Positions 6,732 to 13,140 of a stretch of DNA of 14,795 bases are shown in pieces; positions within the stretch are counted from its first letter, which is position 1, and each line of letters starts with the position of its first letter. This DNA comes from an uncultured Marvinbryantia sp. (GTDB lineage: Bacteria; Bacillota; Clostridia; Lachnospirales; Lachnospiraceae): positions 1 through 14,795 of the forward strand of contig CAKRRF010000051.1 in the NCBI GenBank assembly GCA_934394985.1. The letters are read 5' to 3'. Under the pieces are notes generated by a model. It saw nothing but the letters and a program-made list of their open reading frames with translations, had not been told where the DNA came from and ran no database searches. The translations under genes were made by a program, and so were the position numbers.

Positions 6732-8031
6732 ATTCGGCTCCTTTCCCCGGCAGTGTTACTGCCAGCATAAATTCAGGTTCGGCAAACACATTCATGCTGC
6801 CACCGGCTTCCTCCAGCCGTATACGGAGTGCCCCAAGACCGCCGCCTTCTGTGACGGGTCCATTTGGCTTTTTTCCGTTATTGGTAAATATTGCTGTCAT
6901 CGTTTTTTGTGACTGCAGATTGACATGCAGCTGATCAGCACCACCATGGCGCACAGCATTCGTCAGTGCTTCTGTTGCTGCCAGCATCAGCAGCTCCAGC
7001 TGTTTTCTGGAATCCGGGAGCGTGCCGGTCACATGAATCTGCACACCGGCATGTTCCGCAGCCGCCACAAACTGCTCCCATTTACCCGGATCTTCCATGA
7101 TCTCTGTTTCTTTTTTCAGAAGTAAAATAATGTATTCCCAGCGTGTCCGCACGCTCTCCTTTTCCATTACTTCTTCTTTTTGGGTCAGATACGCCCAGGA
7201 AGACAGAAGTGCCTGCCCCATTTCTTTATGAATGCGCATTTTCGTCTCCAGAATCTCGCGACTGCGCACATAGGCATCCATATTTTTTCCATACTGCCTC
7301 AGTCTCTGATTCATTTCTTCCAGCTGGGCATTTTCCCTTTCCAGCTGCTCTGATAACTGATACAATTCCGAAATATTCACAGCGCTCAGCTGAATCACAG
7401 ATTTCTTATCCATCTGCAGTATTTCCCGTTCAAACGTCCAGATATCTCCGTTTTCCAGTCGAAAACAACGGGCACTGCCATGCCGCATCGGTTCTGCCTG
7501 TACAACAGGAGGTTCCATGGTCAGTTCCCTCCAGAACGCATTTCCGTCCTGAAGGTACTTTCCTGTCAGTTCCAGGCAGAGATGTTCCATTTTCCGGTTC
7601 GATAATAATACAAACCCGTCCTCTGCAAAAAAGCAAAGTCCTGTCGGCAAATATTCCACACTTTCTTTAATTGCAGACCGGTTCAACGTGGTACGATAAT
7701 ATCGATGCGCATGCAGAATCATATATATGGTAATGCCTGTCAGCAGCAGGAGAATTCCTCCCATCAGCCACACCGGCATCTGACTGATTACTTTTTCTGT
7801 TTTATTTAGATACCCCGCTGGAACACGCCGGATTTTTTCACTGCTGACACGAAACAACACTAACGTCACTCCAAGCAGAGCCAGTATGCATATCCCTTTT
7901 CTTGTCAGATGATGTTCTTTTTTCCATATCCCTGTCAGTACACAGCTAAACTGAAGAAGAAACAGCAGATACAGATGCATAAGTATCATGCCGCGTTGTA
8001 CAGCCGACAGCATAGCTATCGTATTTCCCAT
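6652..8031 (-). CDS. Membrane sensor histidine kinase (HisKA_3-like)
   Basis: A 459-aa sensor kinase with three predicted membrane helices (about 14-35, 46-62, 86-107), a PAS-like segment (about 120-215: VEYLPTGLCFFAEDGFVLLSN), a coiled coil (about 222-265), a dimerisation region with likely phospho-acceptor H268 (RIHKEMGQALL), and an HATPase domain with N-box E354/N358/H362 (TEALTNAVRHGG) and G-box GGGLG (396-400). This is the layout of kinases that pair with NarL-type regulators. ATG 8031 is preceded by GGGAGG at 8 nt. The last 26 codons, after the usual end of the HATPase fold (LAVTLPGKG), are polar, have no family counterpart I recognise, and overlap the start of the regulator gene. It follows the 7TM sensor gene by 21 bp. 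Confidence 0.9.
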   Translation of the reverse strand: MGNTIAMLSAVQRGMILMHLYLLFLLQFSCVLTGIWKKEHHLTRKGICILALLGVTLVLFRVSSEKIRRVPAGYLNKTEKVISQMPVWLMGGILLLLTGITIYMILHAHRYYRTTLNRSAIKESVEYLPTGLCFFAEDGFVLLSNRKMEHLCLELTGKYLQDGNAFWRELTMEPPVVQAEPMRHGSARCFRLENGDIWTFEREILQMDKKSVIQLSAVNISELYQLSEQLERENAQLEEMNQRLRQYGKNMDAYVRSREILETKMRIHKEMGQALLSSWAYLTQKEEVMEKESVRTRWEYIILLLKKETEIMEDPGKWEQFVAAAEHAGVQIHVTGTLPDSRKQLELLMLAATEALTNAVRHGGADQLHVNLQSQKTMTAIFTNNGKKPNGPVTEGGGLGALRIRLEEAGGSMNVFAEPEFMLAVTLPGKGAEYDSDTGADCGRRSYDQNADRNLSEKQ

Positions 8032-8052
8032 TACTGTGTCCTCCCTCTTTTG

Positions 8053-9738
8053 TCAGGCATCACTGCCAGATTTTGTCTTTCCCGGATCAGATACCGTATT
8101 TCCTGTAAATTCCAGATACCAGGCATCTTCTGATTTCTCTGTATGTACCGCTCCTCCCAGAGCGATCCAGTTCTTCCACTTCGGTAAATCTACCGCTTCC
8201 TCCAGGGAAATCTGCACTTTCAAATAGATCTGATCATTTCTGACCGAAAGCTTCAGCAGCATGGCATTCATCTGCGTCATTGTCTGTTCTGTCAGCTGTT
8301 CAAACACGTCATATAGCGCAATCAGCCATTCTGCTTCTGTTTCTCCCTGGCAATCGCTGTCCATAGCTGCCATGATACCATACAGACAAAGACTTTCGAC
8401 AGACTCTTTCAGACAAAATTCCAGTTCCTTTGCCTGTATCCTGTCGGTATTTTCTGATAGAAGCCTCAGGTTGCAATGCCGCTTGACATAAGCACCCAGC
8501 ACACAGATATGCGCCAGACGTTTCCTTGCGTTCTCTGCATGCTTTTCCCGTAACAGCTGCTCGATCTGATCCAGCTGACCGGATACTTCTTCTGCCATAC
8601 GATCATATAATCTGTTTTTCTCTACCACCTGAAGCTGCTTTTCCCGAAGCTCCAGTTCCGCTTTTAAAAGATCATTTTTTTCCGACAGTTGCTGACCGAT
8701 CTTTTCCAGTTCTTCCGTAAAAGAAAGAATCTCAGACACCTCTTCCCACCAGAGCACATAACCATTGGCAAGCTTCGCTCCGTTCAGTCGTTTTCCATCC
8801 CAGATGGTACCAATATGCTCCTGATCTGTCATCCATGCCCGCACCTGCGCCTCCGGCTGCTCGGTCTGTCTCGATGCATAATAGACATTTCCTGCATCGT
8901 CTGTAATCTGCGCCTCAATATCTGTGATTTTAAATAAACGGTCATAATCCGAGTTGGAACAAATCAGTCCACTTTGTATACAGCTTTCCAGCAACAGCAC
9001 AATCATCAGACAGTCCAGTGCTGTCAGATCACATCTTAATATTTTCAGACAGTATAACACTGTGATCACAATCTCCAGCAGTAAAACAAACAATGGCATT
9101 TTTCGAAGCAACTGTTTGCCGGGTGCCCGACACTTCCATAGCAGTGCAGCGACAAAATAAATCCCCAGCAGCAGGCTCCATCCTACGATGAAAAAATAAC
9201 CGATTCCGTACTCATACTCCCAATCTGAAAAAGGTACTCCGGATGGAAACTGAAAAACCAGCTGATGGAGGTCATTTGTAAAAACCAGAAGCAACAGTAG
9301 CCATGCCGGAAGATACAGTATTTTCCACTTTGGAGTCAACTCAAACTCTTCTTTTTTTCCAAGATACTGTATCAGAAACGCACCAAATAAAGGCACAAAA
9401 ATCAGGGGCACGTAAAATGCGTACCAGCAATATCGATTTGCCCAGGAATCCCCTGGAAAAAACATCCATTTACAGGTTCGTATAAACAACCAGAATGCAA
9501 GAAAGCTGCCGGATGCCAGCAAATACCGTCTGACGGAAGGCTGCCGGATTCGCTGCTTTACCGAAATCAGCCAGCAAAAAATCAATCCCATATGTACCAG
9601 ATGGCGGCTGAACTGCAGACAGGTTTCCGGAAAAATATGCATCATATCTCTGGCTGCCAGTTTTGCCATGTAAGCATACATCAACAACAGCAAGCTCAGC
9701 ACAACGTATTCTGCTTTCTTATTTCTTCTCACTTCCAT
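8053..9738 (-). CDS. 7TM sensor protein with degenerate histidine-kinase-like C-terminus
   Basis: A 561-aa protein with about seven membrane helices in the first 260 residues, like the N-terminal 7TM sensor module of histidine kinases. A small sensor-like segment follows (about 266-332: KITDIEAQITDDAGNVYYAS, ending ANGYVLWWEE), then a long coiled coil (about 335-400) and a helical region where a DHp and ATPase would be. No phospho-acceptor histidine is seen at the expected place (NRLYDRMAEEVSGQLDQIEQ has none), and there is no N-box (ExxxNAxxH) or GxGxG motif, so it should not phosphorylate. Motifs such as GAYVKRHCNLRLL and ESLCLYG look conserved in similar Lachnospiraceae proteins, as I recall, which argues against decay. 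It probably senses a signal and modulates the active kinase next door (inference). First gene of the operon; ATG 9738 has only a weak TGGGGTT upstream. Confidence 0.78.
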   Translation of the reverse strand: MEVRRNKKAEYVVLSLLLLMYAYMAKLAARDMMHIFPETCLQFSRHLVHMGLIFCWLISVKQRIRQPSVRRYLLASGSFLAFWLFIRTCKWMFFPGDSWANRYCWYAFYVPLIFVPLFGAFLIQYLGKKEEFELTPKWKILYLPAWLLLLLVFTNDLHQLVFQFPSGVPFSDWEYEYGIGYFFIVGWSLLLGIYFVAALLWKCRAPGKQLLRKMPLFVLLLEIVITVLYCLKILRCDLTALDCLMIVLLLESCIQSGLICSNSDYDRLFKITDIEAQITDDAGNVYYASRQTEQPEAQVRAWMTDQEHIGTIWDGKRLNGAKLANGYVLWWEEVSEILSFTEELEKIGQQLSEKNDLLKAELELREKQLQVVEKNRLYDRMAEEVSGQLDQIEQLLREKHAENARKRLAHICVLGAYVKRHCNLRLLSENTDRIQAKELEFCLKESVESLCLYGIMAAMDSDCQGETEAEWLIALYDVFEQLTEQTMTQMNAMLLKLSVRNDQIYLKVQISLEEAVDLPKWKNWIALGGAVHTEKSEDAWYLEFTGNTVSDPGKTKSGSDA

Positions 9739-9764
9739 TTCATAACCCCATATCTTAAATGACC

Positions 9765-9797
9765 GATCTATACATATTATTCATTTTAACATAGATC
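9765..9797 (-). promoter_or_regulatory. Spaced inverted repeat in the promoter region of the sensor operon
   Basis: GATCTAT (9765-9771) and ATAGATC (9791-9797) are a perfect 7-bp inverted repeat 19 bp apart, in the AT-rich region 27-59 bp before the 7TM sensor gene. The spacer holds a possible -10 (TAAAAT on the minus strand) without a convincing -35. It may be an operator, for instance for autoregulation by the NarL-type regulator. Confidence 0.35.
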
Positions 9798-9818
9798 AGC
9801 CCAAAATGTTACCAGTTT

Positions 9819-9845
9819 GCGTTTTTTCCTTATCAGAAAAAACGC
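9819..9845 (-). repeat. 10-bp inverted repeat sharing an arm with the terminator
   Basis: GCGTTTTTTC (9819-9828) and GAAAAAACGC (9836-9845) are perfectly complementary with a 7-nt loop. The arm at 9836-9845 is also part of the descending arm and T-run of the terminator at 9837-9886, so the two hairpins exclude each other. Confidence 0.6.
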
Positions 9846-9886
9846 ATCCATTGTGCAACAGCCTTGCTGACACAACAGATGCGTTT
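9837..9886 (-). terminator. Terminator of the cstA unit
   Basis: On the minus strand, AAACGCATC pairs with GATGCGTTT (9 bp), with an inner TTGTG/CACAA pairing, followed by TTTTTT and C. It begins about 6 bp after the stop codon of the membrane protein gene ending at 9892. Confidence 0.85.
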
Positions 9887-9891
9887 CTCTT

Positions 9892-10899
9892 TTACTTATA
9901 ATCCATTACAAGGAACATCGGCTTAATTGCCACGACCTCATCGTATTCTTCCTGCTCTACCACTACGCTGGAATTCAGCGCTTTCAGATCATTTTTTAAT
10001 ACCTGAAGTGCATCTTCCAGATTCTCTGCCCGTCCTTCTTTCAGGATCTCTGTCATACGACTCAATACTACAGGGTGCGCATAGCAGGCAGGCACCGGAA
10101 AGTCCGGATATGTCCGGATATAGTGATCCATGGCGCTCACAGAATCCTTTAGTCTCTGTTCTATGTATTTCCTGTTATTTCTGGAAGTCGGCAACACACT
10201 GGCTCCTGAAAACAGAAAGATCGCTGCCAAACCAAACAGCAGAAAATAAATACCAATTCCTGCATGAGAGATCAGGGAATAGATTCCATAGGCAAACGCT
10301 CCGACTCCCATAACCGTAATCGCCAGCGCCACCCATTTATAGGCCGGATTGCTTCGGTCATAAACACGCTTCTTCTTTGCTGACTGGCTCAGATCCAGAT
10401 ACAGATCCGACTTCCTGTGAAGGTATTTTTCTGCATGCTCCAGATTCAGAATTGCTGCCTTTGCCTCTTCAGAAAGATGCTCCGCATATTTCTTTTCTGC
10501 CAGCCGCCTTGCCTTCTCTGCCAGCTTTCGCTCAGCTTCCACACTGTGCAACGGAATATTCGGAAAATTTGCTTCTACATAAGCCAGAAGGCGATCCACC
10601 TCTTCTTCCCGCTTGAAGTTGCATTGCTTCTCTTTCCCATGGTCATATTCCACTACCAGATATGGCAGTGTACCGAATACTCCCTTACCGGTAAAACCAC
10701 CTTTGCTCATGGCTACACGTTTAAACATTCTGGTGACGGATGAGATCGGCACATAATACTGACGGTCAATGTAAAAACTGTTCAGATACAGTGCTTTCTT
10801 TCCCACACCACACGGGCCGAACTTCCGGCAGCTCTTTTTATCCGATTTTATCTCTTCTTCAGGGAGTGATATCTCTCCCAGCTTTTTTGTAAATATCAT
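9892..10899 (-). CDS. Unrecognised two-helix membrane protein downstream of cstA
   Basis: A 335-aa protein I do not recognise. Residues 35-110 (ALYLNSFYIDRQYYVPISSV; LVVEYDHGKEKQCNFKREEE; VDRLLAYVE) have the strand-rich look of a bacterial PH-like domain. A charged coiled coil follows (about 118-180), then two adjacent membrane helices (about 188-210 and 214-236) and a C-terminal cytoplasmic region (240-335) with the segment YPDFPVPACYAHPVVLSRM. Both termini should face the cytoplasm. It starts 4 bp after the cstA stop codon with only a weak AAAGG upstream, so it is probably translated by ribosomes arriving from cstA, and it is closed by the terminator at 9837-9886. The context suggests an accessory or regulatory subunit for the transporter, which is inference only. 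Confidence 0.72.
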   Translation of the reverse strand: MIFTKKLGEISLPEEEIKSDKKSCRKFGPCGVGKKALYLNSFYIDRQYYVPISSVTRMFKRVAMSKGGFTGKGVFGTLPYLVVEYDHGKEKQCNFKREEEVDRLLAYVEANFPNIPLHSVEAERKLAEKARRLAEKKYAEHLSEEAKAAILNLEHAEKYLHRKSDLYLDLSQSAKKKRVYDRSNPAYKWVALAITVMGVGAFAYGIYSLISHAGIGIYFLLFGLAAIFLFSGASVLPTSRNNRKYIEQRLKDSVSAMDHYIRTYPDFPVPACYAHPVVLSRMTEILKEGRAENLEDALQVLKNDLKALNSSVVVEQEEYDEVVAIKPMFLVMDYK

Positions 10900-10903
10900 A
10901 ATT

Positions 10904-12346
10904 TTAAGCAGCCTTTATAGGTTTTTTTGTTGCACGAAGGAAGATGCCCAGGAATACTGCTGCCAGAATGATTCCAACCGGATATGCAATCGCGGTAGAA
11001 AGTCCCAGACATTCTGATGCACAAACGAAATAGGTCATAGATACCGCACTCATAAATGTAGCCGGTACAGCTGTGATCCAGTAGTTCTTCTTTTCACGAT
11101 ACAGATACATACTTGCAGTCCACAATACGATCATAGCCAGTGTCTGGTTTGTCCAGCTGAAATATCTCCATACAATCGCATAGTCCAGATGACCGATGAA
11201 TGCACCTGCTGCCAACAGTGGTACACACAGAACCAGACGTTTCTGAATCTGATTCTGGTCAATCTTGAACCAGTCTGCCAGTACCAGACGTGCACTACGG
11301 AATGCGGTATCGCCGGAAGTAATCGGGCAGACAATGACACCGATCATAGCCAGAGCTACACCTACAGATCCCATGGTCTTAATACATACGTCATAGATCG
11401 CTGCTGACTGTCCATTTGCAAGGATCTCTTTTAATCCTGTGCTTAAACCACCAGTTACTTCATATACTGCACAGCCTGCTGCTGCCCAGATCAGAGCAAT
11501 GACACCCTCTGCTACCATGGCACCGTAGAATACGAAATGTCCCTGTTTTTCAGACTTCATACAACGTGCCATCAACGGTGACTGTGTAGAATGGAAACCG
11601 GAAATCGCACCACATGCTACTGTGATAAACATAAAGCTCCAGATTGGCTTGCCATCCGGATGCATATTGCCAAAGTGGCTCCAGATCTCAGGAATCGTAT
11701 AAGCTGAATTTGTAAAAATACCAAAAATAACACCCACTGCCATGATAATCAGACAGATACCGAATATCGGGTAAATACGTCCGATAATCTTGTCAATGGA
11801 AATAAAGGTAGCAATAAAATAGTAAGCCAGAATGATCCACAGCCATACTTCTGCGCTGGCCATAGCTCCGCCAACACCAGCATTCTTCAGCAGTGTCACA
11901 ATCAGACCTGCAGGTCCTACTGCAAATACGGTACCTACCATAACCAGCAGTACTACGCTGAATACACGCATGATGTTCTTCATCACGCCGCCCAGATAGA
12001 TACCACACACTTCAGAAATGGATGCACCATTATTTCTCTCAGAAAGCATACCAGAGAAATAGTCATGCACACCACCGGCAAAAATTGTACCGAAGGTAAT
12101 CCATAAAAATACCACCGGGCCCCACAAAGCTCCCTGCATGGCACCGAAAATAGGTCCCAGTCCCGCGATGTTCAGCAACTGAACCAGGAACAGCTTCCAC
12201 TGTGGCATAACAACATAGTCTACGCCATCATTGATCCTGACTGCCGGTGTCTCTCTGTCATCCGGTGCAAAAGTGTTCTCTACCACTTTACCATAGACAA
12301 AATAGCCGCCCAGCAACAGGGCAAAACAAATAATGAAACTTAACAT
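10904..12346 (-). CDS. cstA: Carbon starvation protein CstA-family transporter
   Basis: A 480-aa polytopic membrane protein of the CstA family (peptide/pyruvate transporters; E. coli CstA and BtsT are about 700 aa, while this shorter form is usual in Clostridia). Family segments include GYFVYGKVVENTFAPDDRET (about 14-33), the NDGVDYVVMP motif, IAGLGPIFGAMQGALWGP, FAGGVHDYFSGMLSERN, and GFHSTQSPLMARCMKSEKQG; the C-terminal part carries the CstA 5TM region (FSWTNQTLAMIVLWTASMYL). I place the start at ATG 12346 (MLSFIICFALLLGG) because GGGAGG lies 7 nt upstream and the predicted transcription start (about 12374) excludes the ATG at 12421. It is the first gene of a two-gene unit. In E. coli a CstA relative is controlled by a two-component system; a sensor/regulator operon lies downstream here, but of a different type, so a link is speculative. 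Confidence 0.93.
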   Translation of the reverse strand: MLSFIICFALLLGGYFVYGKVVENTFAPDDRETPAVRINDGVDYVVMPQWKLFLVQLLNIAGLGPIFGAMQGALWGPVVFLWITFGTIFAGGVHDYFSGMLSERNNGASISEVCGIYLGGVMKNIMRVFSVVLLVMVGTVFAVGPAGLIVTLLKNAGVGGAMASAEVWLWIILAYYFIATFISIDKIIGRIYPIFGICLIIMAVGVIFGIFTNSAYTIPEIWSHFGNMHPDGKPIWSFMFITVACGAISGFHSTQSPLMARCMKSEKQGHFVFYGAMVAEGVIALIWAAAGCAVYEVTGGLSTGLKEILANGQSAAIYDVCIKTMGSVGVALAMIGVIVCPITSGDTAFRSARLVLADWFKIDQNQIQKRLVLCVPLLAAGAFIGHLDYAIVWRYFSWTNQTLAMIVLWTASMYLYREKKNYWITAVPATFMSAVSMTYFVCASECLGLSTAIAYPVGIILAAVFLGIFLRATKKPIKAA

Positions 12347-12380
12347 AACAACACCTCCCATGTGTTCTTTTATCACCCTA

Positions 12381-12411
12381 ATTATAGTACAAATTGTACA
12401 TAATACAACAA
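12381..12411 (-). promoter_or_regulatory. Promoter of cstA
   Basis: A perfect TATAAT (12381-12386, minus strand) lies 35 bp before ATG 12346. Candidate -35 boxes are TTGTAT (12403-12408, 16-bp spacer) or TTGTTG (12406-12411, 19-bp spacer). The spacer contains the palindrome described at 12387-12399. Confidence 0.75.
12387..12399. promoter_or_regulatory. Palindromic operator candidate inside the cstA promoter
   Basis: GTACAAATTGTAC is a perfect 6-1-6 palindrome that fills the spacer directly against the -10 box. A protein bound here would block RNA polymerase, so it is a good repressor operator candidate. The regulator is not encoded in this window as far as I can see. Confidence 0.55.
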
Positions 12412-12494
12412 CCTTCTTCATATTAATTGTCTATTCTCCATACCTATTTGATATAGTCATAAGACTTGACAAGCACAAAATGATACAAACTACA

Positions 12495-12835
12495 CATTAC
12501 CTACCACGGGAGCTTCAAGAAATTCTTCTTTCCGGGGTAACATACCGGCGAATCGGCCATTACTTACCACGGGAGATCAAGAATTTCTTCTTTCCGAGGT
12601 AACATACCGGCGAATCAGCCATTTACCTACCACGGGAGCTTCAGAAAATTCTTCCTTCCGGGGTACAGTAGTGGCGAATCGGTCATTGCTTACCACGGGA
12701 GCTTCAAGAATTTTTTCTTTCCGGGGTAACATACCGGCGAATCGGCCATTTACCTACCACGGGAGCTCAAGAAATTCTTCTTTCCGGGGTACGGTAGCGG
12801 CAAACAGGCCATCACCTACCACGAGAGATTCAGAA
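12495..12835. repeat. Tandem array of about 5.3 copies of a 63-bp repeat
   Basis: Aligned on the core (C/T)TACCACGGGAG, units start at 12501, 12564, 12627, 12690, 12754 and 12816, so the periods are 63, 63, 63, 64 and 62 bp. Each unit has an imperfect inverted repeat running from TACCACGG through a central AAGAAATTCTT to CCGGGGTA, then a second part with a small CCGGCGAATCGG palindrome. The sixth unit is truncated (it matches to about 12835) and runs into a broken AAA-ATPase gene. No unique spacers are present, so this is not CRISPR. A 63-bp unit could be read as 21 codons, but one-base indels and stops break every long frame. It fills the gap between cstA and the pseudogene; the stretch 12422-12494 holds nothing else I can identify. 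Confidence 0.95.
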
Positions 12836-13024
12836 CATCATATTTATTAAGGTGCTTTTTGAAATCGTCATCCTTACTTATCCTCAATCCAGAAAACATT
12901 TTCTCAGAATCTGCGCCCTTACTGTAATACGCTGCCAGCATATTAGCCGCATAGGACTTTCCAAAACGACGTGGTCGGCTATTACAAATAATACACTGTT
13001 GTCTGGATTCACAAATCTTCCCAT
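12831..13024 (-). pseudogene. Fragment of an AAA-ATPase-like (PF09820 type) gene
   Basis: On the minus strand, ATG 13024 follows AAAGGAGTCTGAGGAGC and reads MGRFVNPDNS, the typical N-terminus of a large clostridial family of AAA-ATPase-like proteins with a C-terminal PD-(D/E)XK nuclease. The frame then changes, and the next recognisable part is ICNSRPRRFGKSYAANML (Walker A region) followed by KGADSEKMFSGLRISKDDDF and HLNKYDVL in a different frame. About 30 codons between the two parts are missing, and the loss is not a multiple of three. After DVL (12831) the homology stops and the sequence becomes the last copy of the 63-bp repeat. The gene is therefore broken by an internal frameshifting deletion and lacks most of its 3' end. 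A frame open from GTG 13073 spans the remnant but is not a plausible intact gene. Confidence 0.85.
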
Positions 13025-13073
13025 GCTCCTCAGACTCCTTTCTTAAGCTGCTTCTTAAACACGAAGCTACCAC

Positions 13074-13136
13074 TTACCTTTTGACTTTGATTTTACCATC
13101 TGGCAAGACAAATAGCACGTTCACAGAGGATTCCTT
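13074..13136 (-). pseudogene. Possible C-terminal remnant of an unknown gene
   Basis: Between the DUF2971 stop and the AAA-ATPase fragment, the minus strand reads ESSVNVLFVLPDGKIKVKR followed by TAA. It looks like a natural protein end, but nothing upstream in the frame is recognisable because it runs into the end of the DUF2971 gene in another frame. It could be chance. Confidence 0.25.
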
Positions 13137-13140
13137 ATTT

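Noticed and set aside
12347..12421. Longer CstA start at ATG 12421
   Set aside because: It lies upstream of the predicted -10 box and transcription start, has no ribosome binding site, and adds residues not typical of the family; ATG 12346 has GGGAGG at the right distance.
12460..12500. Plus-strand promoter starting with TTGACA
   Set aside because: A TTGACA is present near 12466, but no -10 box lies at 16-18 bp and there is no plus-strand gene to drive.
12495..12602. Plus-strand coding repeat (21-residue units such as YLPRELQEILLSGVTYRRIG)
   Set aside because: The frame survives less than two units before a one-base deletion and a stop; other units also carry indels, so selection for a protein is not visible.
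12495..12835. CRISPR array
   Set aside because: The whole 63-bp unit repeats, with no unique spacers and no cas genes nearby.
12816..13073. Intact 85-aa gene starting at GTG 13073
   Set aside because: It reads through the real start of an AAA-ATPase in the wrong frame and ends in repeat sequence; it is a pseudogene by-product.
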